This document shows positions 5,876 to 11,947 of a stretch of 16,837 nt of DNA, in pieces. The position numbers and the translations under genes are program-made. The notes under the pieces were generated by a model. The model had not been told where the DNA came from, did not search any database, and saw nothing but the letters and a program-made list of their open reading frames with translations. Position 1 is the first letter of the stretch. Each line of letters opens with the position of its first letter. This DNA is from RGIG1959 sp045637645 (GTDB lineage Bacteria; Bacillota; Clostridia; Oscillospirales; Acutalibacteraceae): positions 1-16,837 of the forward strand of contig JAZTZV010000010.1 of assembly GCA_045637645.1 (NCBI GenBank). The letters are read 5' to 3'.

Positions 5876-5916
5876 GAAAGAAGAGGTAAAGTCCAGTGGA
5901 GCCGAACATGATCTAA
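5876..5916 (+). other. Mini-ORF module 8 (six codons, GTG start)
   Basis: GAAAGAAGAGG, spacer TAAAGTCCA, then GTG GAG CCG AAC ATG ATC TAA. The GAAAG can pair with CTTTC at 5861-5865. Its stop codon overlaps the first two bases of the terminator stem, so a ribosome finishing here would sit against the terminator. Confidence 0.45.
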
Positions 5917-5960
5917 GCGGTCAATGAGAGAGTAACGCTCATTGACCGCTTAAAATTTTT
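5915..5960 (+). terminator. Terminator of the mini-ORF transcript
   Basis: AAGCGGTCAATGAG (5915-5928) and CTCATTGACCGCTT (5938-5951) form a perfect 14-bp stem with a 9-nt loop, followed by AAAATTTTTAT on the plus strand. On the minus strand the stem is followed by AGATCATG, so it is chiefly a plus-strand terminator; it could still protect the folC mRNA end. Confidence 0.88.
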
Positions 5961-7200
5961 ATATAATTGCGCGGCGAACAGCTGCTGCCGTGTAAAACGA
6001 ACCTCCGACAACGATGGGACCGTTGCCGGCTTTTTTTATGTTCTCCAATGCCGCGACGGGATCATCTGCAACTTCAACGTTGTCGTGGAATTGTGCGGCG
6101 ATGTCGGCAAGAGACGCGGCTTTCATGGCGCGAGGTGTATTCGGCGGTGTGCAACACACGATTTTTTGAAAGAACGGTGCCAGTTCTTTCAAACATGCGG
6201 ACACGTCTTTGTCGGCGAGCATGCCGATCAACAGCGTCGCGTTCGGCAGTTGTAAGATTTTCAGCGTTTCACAAAGTGCGTGAATGCCGTGCGGATTGTG
6301 TGCAGCATCCAAAAGAATAAACGGATCGTTTGATACGATTTCTTGCCGACACGCGAGCTTAACGTTGCTTAAAGCGTGCAACGTGCGCGATGCATCCGAT
6401 CGAAATCCTCGCGTCTGTAGCTGTTTGCAAACGGTGAGGGCGGTCAGTGCGTTATGGTGTTGATGTTCGCCGAGCATCGACAAACACACCTCGTGATCGT
6501 CGTAGGTAAATTGGATACCCTCCGAATTCATGGCAACGTTTTCGTTGACGACAGCTTGATGAACGGTTGAACCGGTCTCGAATGCTTTTTCAAAGATTTC
6601 TCCGAGAGCAAGCGGATTCATATTCGGTGCGCAAACAACGTCGCATCCTGCCTTGATGATGCCGCTTTTTTGTTTGGCGATCGCCTCAACGGTATTGCCC
6701 AAAATAGCGGTGTGATCCAAGTCGATCGGAGTAAATACCGCACAAAGCGGTGCGGGAATGATGTTGGTGGTGTCGGTTTCACCGCCCAGACAACATTCGA
6801 TGACCGCTATGTCCACTTGTTGTGTTTGAAAATATACAAACATCGCGCAGGTTAAGCATTCGTATTCGGACAAGCCGCTCGGCATTGCGTTTGCCACTTG
6901 TGAAACACAGTTACCGAATTCTTCTTCGGAAATCATTACGCCGTCAATCAGAATGGTTTCGCGCATGTGTTCCAGCGGAGGAGAGGTGTACAATCCTGTT
7001 TTATACCCGTTTTCGGTCAGTATCGCGGCGATCATGCGTGCTGTTGAGCCTTTTCCGTTGGTGCCCGCCACGTGAACGATAGGGAAGGCGTGTTCGGGGT
7101 GTCCGAGTGCCTCCGTTGCTTGTAAGGTGCGTTCAAGACCCATTTGCATGCCAACGGATTTTAAACTGTTCAAATATGTGATGGATTGTGAATAGGTCAT
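5959..7200 (-). CDS. folC: Folylpolyglutamate synthase / dihydrofolate synthase
   Basis: This cytosolic Mur-ligase-fold enzyme adds glutamate to folates (and to dihydropteroate, if bifunctional) with ATP. It has 413 residues, the usual length. The P-loop GTNGKGST is at residues 46-53, and GLYTSPPLEHMRETILIDG is the usual substrate loop with S-P-x-L. The family motif LGGRxDATN appears here as LGGETDTTN. It also has VFTPIDLDHTAILG (Mur-ligase metal and ATP site), and the C-terminal domain contains LLDAAHNPHG. GAGG precedes the ATG by 7 nt. It is monocistronic here with its own promoter at 7233-7261, convergent with the mini-ORF transcript. No other folate gene is in the window. Confidence 0.95.
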   Translation of the reverse strand: MTYSQSITYLNSLKSVGMQMGLERTLQATEALGHPEHAFPIVHVAGTNGKGSTARMIAAILTENGYKTGLYTSPPLEHMRETILIDGVMISEEEFGNCVSQVANAMPSGLSEYECLTCAMFVYFQTQQVDIAVIECCLGGETDTTNIIPAPLCAVFTPIDLDHTAILGNTVEAIAKQKSGIIKAGCDVVCAPNMNPLALGEIFEKAFETGSTVHQAVVNENVAMNSEGIQFTYDDHEVCLSMLGEHQHHNALTALTVCKQLQTRGFRSDASRTLHALSNVKLACRQEIVSNDPFILLDAAHNPHGIHALCETLKILQLPNATLLIGMLADKDVSACLKELAPFFQKIVCCTPPNTPRAMKAASLADIAAQFHDNVEVADDPVAALENIKKAGNGPIVVGGSFYTAAAVRRAII

Positions 7201-7232
7201 CGTATCACCTCGTTTGTATATTCAACGACATA

Positions 7233-7261
7233 AATATAGCGAAAAATGTGCTGTGGGTCAA
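7233..7261 (-). promoter_or_regulatory. folC promoter
   Basis: On the minus strand TTGACC (7261-7256), a 17-bp spacer and TATATT (7238-7233); predicted start near 7226. Its -35 lies 9 bp from the -35 of the divergent promoter at 7271. Confidence 0.75.
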
Positions 7262-7270
7262 GTAAAATCG

Positions 7271-7299
7271 TTGCAAAAGCGGTAAAATACTGATATACT
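7271..7299 (+). promoter_or_regulatory. Promoter for the membrane protein / NAD(P)HX-repair operon
   Basis: TTGCAA (7271-7276), a 17-bp spacer and TATACT (7294-7299). The leader to the ATG at 7338 is about 30 nt and includes CGGAGG. Confidence 0.75.
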
Positions 7300-7337
7300 A
7301 TAACAAACATATATGTTTAACGGAGGTAATAAACCGT

Positions 7338-7850
7338 ATGGATACATTTCGCGAGCAAATTGTGAAACAAAAAATGGATCTGACCCGCATGGCTATCGTG
7401 GTGGCGGGTGTCTTCGGTGCGCTGGCGTTGTGTGCGGCTGTGTTTTATTTTATCCCCATTCTGCTTTTACCTGTTGCGGCGGGCTGTGCTTACGGACTTT
7501 ATTGGTTGGTGACGTCGCAAAGCTGGGAAGTGGAATATGCGGTCACGAACGGCGATATCGATATCGACCGCATCGTGGCGCGCCGCACTCGAAAAACCAT
7601 TGTTCGCGTGCGCGGCGAAAAGATCGAACAGCTTTTGCCGATCGCCAAGCGTGATCCGAAGAAAAAATACGACCGCGTGGTGATGGCGGCACGCACGCCG
7701 TCGACTGCTACATGGTTCTTTACCTATCATGGTAAAAGCGGCTCGACGATCGTCCTGTTCGAGCCCGATCAACAATTGCTTAAAGCGCTTCACGACGGTA
7801 CGTCTCGTTTGGTGCAAATCGAAACTGACCGTGCCATGCGTGAATATTGA
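7338..7850 (+). CDS. Two-TM membrane protein, DUF6106-like
   Basis: This is a 170-aa protein with a short cytosolic N-terminus (MDTFREQIVKQKMD), two closely spaced hydrophobic helices (about residues 17-57) and a soluble C-terminal part. That part begins WEVEYAVTNGDIDIDRIVARRTRKTIVRV. The YxxTNGxxDIDxIxxRRxRK pattern is typical of a Clostridia family of unknown function that I believe is DUF6106; it suggests a PH-like beta domain, as in other small membrane proteins. GGAGG lies 11 nt before the ATG. The stop is 18 nt before the next gene, so it is probably co-transcribed with it, but no functional link is evident. Confidence 0.78.
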   Translation: MDTFREQIVKQKMDLTRMAIVVAGVFGALALCAAVFYFIPILLLPVAAGCAYGLYWLVTSQSWEVEYAVTNGDIDIDRIVARRTRKTIVRVRGEKIEQLLPIAKRDPKKKYDRVVMAARTPSTATWFFTYHGKSGSTIVLFEPDQQLLKALHDGTSRLVQIETDRAMREY

Positions 7851-7868
7851 TAAAAGGTGGGAGAGACG

Positions 7869-9476
7869 GTGAAACGTGAACGATCCATAGTGATCACCTC
7901 GGCGAATATGCGAGAATTGGAAGCGCGCGCCGTTCAAAACGGCACATCATATGCCGCCCTGATGGAACAAGCGGGGTGCGGGTGTGCGGAATGGATCCTG
8001 TCGTCTCAATTCCCTTGTGCGAACGATAAAACGTCTACAGCCTATGCCGATCGTACGGTGGCAATTTTTTGCGGTCGCGGCAACAACGGCGGTGACGGTT
8101 TTGTTCTCGCGCGCGTGTTACACGAGCGGTTTCCGCTTTTGACGGTTTATGTGGTTCTTGTTTGCGGCACTCCGACGGCATCTCCTGCGGACGAAATGTT
8201 CGAAAGACTTGTTGCCGACGAAACGTTGCATATTTTGTCTCTTGCAGAATGGGCTCAAACCGATTGTGTCCTTTCGTCGTGCGATGTTGCGGTCGATGCG
8301 GTTTACGGTATCGGTTTTCATGGTACACTTTCGCAAGAGATCGCGACATTGTTTTCAACCGTGTGTGCAACCGATGCCTACAAGGTGTCTCTTGATATTC
8401 CGAGCGGTATGCATGCTGACAGTGAGCGGGTGGACGAAAACGTTTTTTGTCCCAACACGACAATCACGTTTACCGCCTTAAAGCCTTGCATGATTTTGCC
8501 GAGAACAGCACAACGTTGCGGTCATCTTGTCGTAAAAGAAGTTGGTATCGAGCGGGAACTCACAGAACGTTTCGGTTCCCGTGTCGAAATTCTCTCCGAT
8601 TCGATCGCGCAACAATATTTGCCGATTCGGTATCGAGATGTACATAAAGGCTCGTGCGGACATGTTATCGCATTATGCGGTAGTTACGGCATGGCAGGCG
8701 CTTCGATGCTTGCGGGAAAGGCGGCGCTTCGCTCGGGGATCGGGTTGCTTCATTTGTGCATCCCCGAAAGTATTTATCCCATTGTTGCCGCAGGTCTTTG
8801 GGAAGCGGTATGTCATCCCTTACCCGAAACGGCGGATCACGGATTGGCGGCAACGTCGCTGAAAATATTGCTGTCCTTGTCTGCAAAGAATGAACGCACC
8901 GCTGTTTTGATCGGTCCTGGTTTGTCCCAAAACCCGAAAACGACCGCTTTGATCAAAAAATGGTTGCCGTCGGTCGATTCTCCCGTTTTGATTGATGCGG
9001 ACGGTCTAAATATGCTGTCGTCGCATATAGATATGATGAACGCAATACAGGAACGTTCGGCGGCGACGATTGTAACACCGCATCCCGGTGAAGCGGCGCG
9101 TCTGCTTGGCTGTGATATCGGCGATGTGGAAGCCGATCGCTTTTCGGCGGCGCGTCGCTTGGCAGTTATGTGCGGCGGCGTGGCGGTGCTCAAAGGTGCG
9201 CATACCGTGATTGCCGATGCGAACGGCAATGCGGCTTTGCATCCGTTTGCTTGCTCGGGTTTGGCGACGGGCGGAAGCGGCGATGTGCTGGCGGGGATGA
9301 TCGCCGCTTTTGTCGCACAGAGAGTCGATCCGTTTCATGCCGCTTGCTTGGCGGTGTATTTGCACGGTGCGGCGGCACGTCAACGATGCGACAAAACATG
9401 TGAAACGTCGCTTCTTCCGACCGACGTTCTTGACGAGCTTCCTGTGTTGCTTTCGCAATTTGAACGGCGGGAGTGA
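7869..9476 (+). CDS. nnr: Bifunctional NAD(P)HX epimerase / ADP-dependent NAD(P)HX dehydratase
   Basis: This enzyme repairs hydrated NADH and NADPH. The N-terminal YjeF_N half interconverts the epimers and the C-terminal ribokinase-like half dehydrates the S form using ADP. The product is 535 aa, the expected fused length. In the N-half, MREL...RAVQNGTSYAALMEQAG and CGRGNNGGDGFVLARVL form the Rossmann-like cofactor site, with VDAVYGIGFHG and LDIPSGMHADS. In the C-half, GSYGMAGASMLAGKAALRSG is the nucleotide and substrate site, VTPHPGEAARLLG follows, and TGGSGDVLAGMIAAF holds the catalytic GxGD. GTG at 7869 is preferred because AAAGGTGG lies 8 nt upstream; an in-frame GTG at 7857 has no such site. 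It overlaps no neighbour; the next gene starts 6 nt after its stop. Confidence 0.95.
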   Translation: MKRERSIVITSANMRELEARAVQNGTSYAALMEQAGCGCAEWILSSQFPCANDKTSTAYADRTVAIFCGRGNNGGDGFVLARVLHERFPLLTVYVVLVCGTPTASPADEMFERLVADETLHILSLAEWAQTDCVLSSCDVAVDAVYGIGFHGTLSQEIATLFSTVCATDAYKVSLDIPSGMHADSERVDENVFCPNTTITFTALKPCMILPRTAQRCGHLVVKEVGIERELTERFGSRVEILSDSIAQQYLPIRYRDVHKGSCGHVIALCGSYGMAGASMLAGKAALRSGIGLLHLCIPESIYPIVAAGLWEAVCHPLPETADHGLAATSLKILLSLSAKNERTAVLIGPGLSQNPKTTALIKKWLPSVDSPVLIDADGLNMLSSHIDMMNAIQERSAATIVTPHPGEAARLLGCDIGDVEADRFSAARRLAVMCGGVAVLKGAHTVIADANGNAALHPFACSGLATGGSGDVLAGMIAAFVAQRVDPFHAACLAVYLHGAAARQRCDKTCETSLLPTDVLDELPVLLSQFERRE

Positions 9477-9482
9477 TTGGGA

Positions 9483-9956
9483 GTGCATCGTCTCGGATGT
9501 ATTGTTCTTTGTTTGGTGTTGGTGCTGACGGCGTGTTCGACGTCGACGGTTTCACCTGTCACAAGCGGATTTCGTTGTCAGGTGTCGATTACTTACGATG
9601 ATCTTTCGGCGCAGGCGACGCTCGAGCGTTCCGAACAGGGTGTGACGGTTTTGTCGTTTTTGTCACCGCGTGAATTGGATGGTTTTGCGCTTTCGTACGA
9701 TGGGCAAGCGGTCACGGTGTCCTATCGCGGAATCGAATTGCCTCTTGGTGATCAGGCGTTGCCGACGTCGGCTGTGCGGGTGATCGATGACGCGTTGGCG
9801 TGCTGTACTGTCGCCGAATCGACCGTTGAATTTAACGGCGAATGCGACGGTGGACGTTTCACGGTGACGTTTGATCCGCAGAGTGGATTTCCGACGGAAT
9901 TGTATATCGAGTCTCTTGATTTGCGTGTGTTTTTTACGGAGTGGGAAACACTTTAA
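9483..9956 (+). CDS. Small lipoprotein of unknown function, possibly LolA-like fold
   Basis: This is a 157-aa protein with a signal peptide (LGCIVLCLVLVLTAC) and lipobox LTAC, predicting lipidation at C18 and attachment to the outer face of the membrane. The mature part is rich in alternating hydrophobic strands: FRCQVSITYDDLSAQATLERS, VTVLSFLSPRELDGFALSY, VTVSYRGIELPLG and FTVTFDPQSGFPTELYIESL. This order (apolar strands, SPxxLxGfxxxY, a YxGl element and a final FDpxxGfP) resembles LolA/LppX-type half-barrel lipoproteins described in Clostridia. The call is tentative. GTG at 9483 is chosen over TTG at 9477 because CGGGAG is then 9 nt upstream. It follows the NAD(P)HX repair gene by 6 nt and is probably the last gene of that operon. 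Confidence 0.8.
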   Translation: MHRLGCIVLCLVLVLTACSTSTVSPVTSGFRCQVSITYDDLSAQATLERSEQGVTVLSFLSPRELDGFALSYDGQAVTVSYRGIELPLGDQALPTSAVRVIDDALACCTVAESTVEFNGECDGGRFTVTFDPQSGFPTELYIESLDLRVFFTEWETL

Positions 9957-9981
9957 AATCGTTGGTATCTATTCTCTACAA

Positions 9982-10042
9982 CAAAAGCTATTGATATTTG
10001 TAAACAATAAACAAATCCCGTTTGCTTTTGGAATATTTTTTT
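9982..10042 (+). terminator. Possible terminator after the lipoprotein gene
   Basis: CAAAAGC (9982-9988) can pair with GCTTTTG (10024-10030) around an inner ATTTGT/ACAAAT stem, followed by GAATATTTTTTT. The stem is AT-rich and its loop large, so this is a weak call. Confidence 0.4.
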
Positions 10043-10073
10043 GTTATTTTAATTATTATTTTTAAAAATAACA

Positions 10074-10102
10074 TTGACATTTGTGGCAAACAGGAGTATA
10101 CT
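10074..10102 (+). promoter_or_regulatory. Near-consensus promoter of the sigma factor gene
   Basis: TTGACA (10074-10079), a 17-bp spacer and TATACT (10097-10102). The predicted start near 10109 gives a leader of about 87 nt before the GTG start at 10196. Confidence 0.88.
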
Positions 10103-10136
10103 CTTACTATAAAACAATACGACTATTCTACTTTGT

Positions 10137-10167
10137 CGCCTGTTGTATGTTTCGAAAACAACAGGCG
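10137..10167 (+). promoter_or_regulatory. Leader hairpin upstream of the sigma factor gene
   Basis: CGCCTGTTGT (10137-10146) and ACAACAGGCG (10158-10167) form a perfect 10-bp stem with an 11-nt loop, in the 5' untranslated region 28 nt before the GTG start. No good U tract follows (GTTTGTCGC), so it is more likely a stability, regulatory or protein-binding element than a terminator. Confidence 0.6.
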
Positions 10168-10195
10168 GTTTGTCGCATTTACGCGAGGTGTTTCC

Positions 10196-10768
10196 GTGAC
10201 AGATTGTGAAGCTTTGATTTTTGACGAAAGCGAATTGCTCGTTCTTGTCAAAAAAGGCGACGATGCAGCGTTTGCGCAATTGATCGATCGCTTTATGCCG
10301 ATGCTTCGCCAAGAGACAGCTCGTGTGCGTGTCAACGCGGCTGACGATGACGATTACATTCAAGAAGCCAGTCTTGGATTGCTGTCTGCCGCAAGAGCAT
10401 ATCGTGAGGATCAAGGCGCTTCTTTTTCGACGTTTGCGCGCGTATGTGTTCGTCGACGCTTATTAAACGCACTTCAGGCGGTGCCGAATGTGGATCTTCC
10501 GAGTGAAGATACGGCGCTCTTCGACGAAATCGACAACGATTTGTTTGCTGCGCGATTGGATCCCGACGAATGGCTTCTTCACAAGGAAGATGAAGCCGCT
10601 TTGCTGGATCGTTTGCGCGCGTTATTGTCGTCGATGGAATATCACGTTCTGGTTCTTCACATGGCGTCGTATTCGTATGATGAAATCGCGCAAGCGTTGG
10701 CGATCACGCCCAAGAGCGTCGATAATGCCATTCAACGTATCCGTCGCAAGCTGATGCGTGCGTTGTAA
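10196..10768 (+). CDS. Sigma-70 family factor, SigH-like
   Basis: This is an RNA polymerase sigma subunit of 190 aa, similar in order to Spo0H/SigH of spore-forming Firmicutes. Region 2 runs from about residue 10 to 75: DESELLVLVKKGDDAAFAQLIDRFMPMLRQ, then DDDDYIQEASLGLLSAARAYREDQGASFSTFARVCVRRRLLNAL. A loosely conserved acidic linker follows. Region 4 lies near residues 140-188, with YDEIAQALAITPKSVDNAIQRIRRKLMRAL as the helix-turn-helix. GTG 10196 is chosen because GAGG lies 7 nt upstream; an upstream in-frame ATG at 10022 would start before the predicted transcript. The linker is more acidic than in typical SigH, and a role in sporulation or competence is inference. No anti-sigma factor gene is adjacent. 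Confidence 0.88.
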   Translation: MTDCEALIFDESELLVLVKKGDDAAFAQLIDRFMPMLRQETARVRVNAADDDDYIQEASLGLLSAARAYREDQGASFSTFARVCVRRRLLNALQAVPNVDLPSEDTALFDEIDNDLFAARLDPDEWLLHKEDEAALLDRLRALLSSMEYHVLVLHMASYSYDEIAQALAITPKSVDNAIQRIRRKLMRAL

Positions 10769-10898
10769 AACTGTTTCGGTGTTAAATGCTATACGCATTT
10801 TCACAATATTTCATGCCCGGCCGTTTCACACCCACCAGTCAACCCTACGTCCCCGAAATTCGGCGAGAGGCAAATTTTTTCAAAGAGAGGTACAAATC

Positions 10899-11174
10899 AT
10901 GTACGAAGACAAAACATTGGTGTGTAAAGAATGCGGCGCGGAGTTCGTCTTTACGGCGGGCGAGCAAGAATTCTATGCGGAAAAAGGTTTTGTGAACGAG
11001 CCTCAACGTTGTAAAGCGTGCCGTGATGCGCGCAAGAATGCGGCCCGTGGCGAGCGCAAGATGTTCACGACCGTTTGTGCGGAGTGCGGCGGTGAAGCGG
11101 TTGTTCCGTTTGAGCCCCGTGAGGGTCGCGCGGTGTTCTGCAGTGCCTGCCACGCAAAAAGAACGGAAGGCTGA
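10899..11174 (+). CDS. Double zinc-ribbon protein (zf-trcl plus CxxC-x17-CxxC)
   Basis: This 91-aa cytosolic protein probably binds two zinc ions. The N-terminal module has CKEC (near residue 9) and CKAC (near 43), matching the probable zinc-ribbon family zf-trcl with its EQEFYAEKGF signature. The C-terminal module has CAEC, exactly 17 residues, then CSAC, matching the CxxC-x17-CxxC repeat domain. AGAGAGG lies 8 nt before the ATG. The gene is 130 nt downstream of the sigma factor gene without a clear promoter of its own, and is followed by a strong terminator, so the two are probably co-transcribed. Function is unknown; nucleic-acid binding is plausible. Confidence 0.88.
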   Translation: MYEDKTLVCKECGAEFVFTAGEQEFYAEKGFVNEPQRCKACRDARKNAARGERKMFTTVCAECGGEAVVPFEPREGRAVFCSACHAKRTEG

Positions 11175-11195
11175 TTCCTGATTTTGATGCACACA

Positions 11196-11227
11196 AACCG
11201 AGGTAACCGATGTTACCTCGGTTTTTT
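11196..11227 (+). terminator. Terminator of the zinc-ribbon gene
   Basis: AACCGAGGTAAC and GTTACCTCGGTT form a 12-bp stem with loop CGAT, followed by TTTT. It separates the sigma/zinc-ribbon unit from the recX promoter. Confidence 0.9.
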
Positions 11228-11261
11228 GTTGCAAAAAATCCCATGCGTACAAAATTCGAGG

Positions 11262-11289
11262 TTGCTTTTTTTAGGATATTCAGTATAAT
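11262..11289 (+). promoter_or_regulatory. recX operon promoter
   Basis: TTGCTT (11262-11267), a 16-bp spacer and a perfect TATAAT (11284-11289). The predicted start near 11296 is about 22 nt before the recX GTG. No LexA-like box was recognised. Confidence 0.65.
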
Positions 11290-11317
11290 AAATAGAAGTA
11301 AGAAAGGTGGTGTCGCC

Positions 11318-11932
11318 GTGATCGTTACGTCGGTTTCTCCTGCTAAACAGCATTTGGTCTGCATCGAGTTTGATGACGGTCAATCCGGCTTGATCGATAA
11401 AACGGTATGGGAGCATGTTGGTTATGCGACCGGAACCCATCTTGACGATAAAGAGTGGGAGGCGCTTTGTGACCGCTCTGCGCGTCATCGCGCTCGTGAA
11501 AAAGCATTATATTATTTGTCTCTTCGCGATTACGGAAGCGGGGAATTGATCAAAAAACTTGTAACGGCACAAATTCCGCGTTCTCTTGCTGAAGAAACGG
11601 TAGAGAAGCTGGTTTCGTGCGGCTTGATCAATGACGAACGGTACGCGTTGATGTTGGCGACCGACATGCAAAATCGTAAATTGTATCCCAAACGCCGCAT
11701 CGGGATGGCTCTTCGTGAAAAAGGTTTTTCCTCTGTGGATATCGAAACGGCGCTTGCGAATCTTCCTGATGAGGAGGAGCAACAAGCACTTGAATTTTTA
11801 ATAAAAAAACGTTATAATATAAAGAATGATCCCGCGAAACGAGAAAAGGCACTGGCAATGCTGGCGCGTTACGGATTTTCGTATGCGGTTTCCAAGCGTG
11901 CGCTTGATCGCTTGGAGGATGAGGATTGTTAA
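11318..11932 (+). CDS. recX: RecA regulator RecX
   Basis: RecX binds RecA filaments and limits or disassembles them. The product has 204 aa. After a beta-rich N-terminus (VTSVSPAKQHLVCIEFDDGQSGLID) come the three helical RecX repeats: REKALYYLSLRDYGSGELIKKLV, VEKLVSCGLINDERYALMLATDM...PKRRIGMALREKGFSSVDIETAL, and a last repeat ending ALAMLARYGFSYAVSKRALDRL. GTG 11318 has AAAGGTGG 7 nt upstream; earlier in-frame codons precede the promoter. RecX N-terminal extensions of this type are common in Firmicutes. It is followed by rimO after 15 nt, so it heads the downstream operon. Confidence 0.92.
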   Translation: MIVTSVSPAKQHLVCIEFDDGQSGLIDKTVWEHVGYATGTHLDDKEWEALCDRSARHRAREKALYYLSLRDYGSGELIKKLVTAQIPRSLAEETVEKLVSCGLINDERYALMLATDMQNRKLYPKRRIGMALREKGFSSVDIETALANLPDEEEQQALEFLIKKRYNIKNDPAKREKALAMLARYGFSYAVSKRALDRLEDEDC

Positions 11933-11947
11933 AAAGGAGGTTGTTCC

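Larger units (their letters stand above)
5076..5960 (+). ncRNA. Unassigned ~880-nt transcript carrying a tandem array of RBS/start/stop minigenes
   Basis: Bounded by a consensus promoter and a 14-bp terminator, this unit is AT-richer than its neighbours and has no ORF of recognisable family. It contains a recurrent degenerate module: a Shine-Dalgarno-like GAAAGGA or GAGG, 8-11 nt often ending AGTCC or ACTCC plus one base, an ATG or GTG, then 1 to 11 more codons and a stop. Eight modules start at 5164, 5225, 5280, 5524, 5641, 5729, 5822 and 5896, at intervals of 55 to about 240 nt. Short hairpins lie between or in them: 5100-5116, 5354-5368, 5377-5389, 5451-5473, 5590-5605, 5658-5673, 5728-5744, 5767-5791, 5837-5852, 5861-5880. 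It could be a ribosome or initiator-tRNA decoy, a structured RNA whose linkers mimic ribosome-binding sites, or a set of peptide genes. I do not recognise it as a known RNA family. Confidence 0.6.

Noticed and set aside
5148..5916. CRISPR array, because similar units recur at intervals of tens of bases
   Set aside because: Repeats are degenerate, only about 12-20 nt, irregularly spaced, and no cas genes are present.
7857..7868. Upstream GTG as start of the NAD(P)HX repair gene
   Set aside because: It falls inside the ribosome-binding region; the GTG at 7869 has the properly spaced AAAGGTGG.
10137..10198. Riboswitch or intrinsic attenuator in the sigma factor leader
   Set aside because: A single hairpin with no U tract, no alternative pairing partner and no known aptamer motif; recorded only as a leader hairpin.
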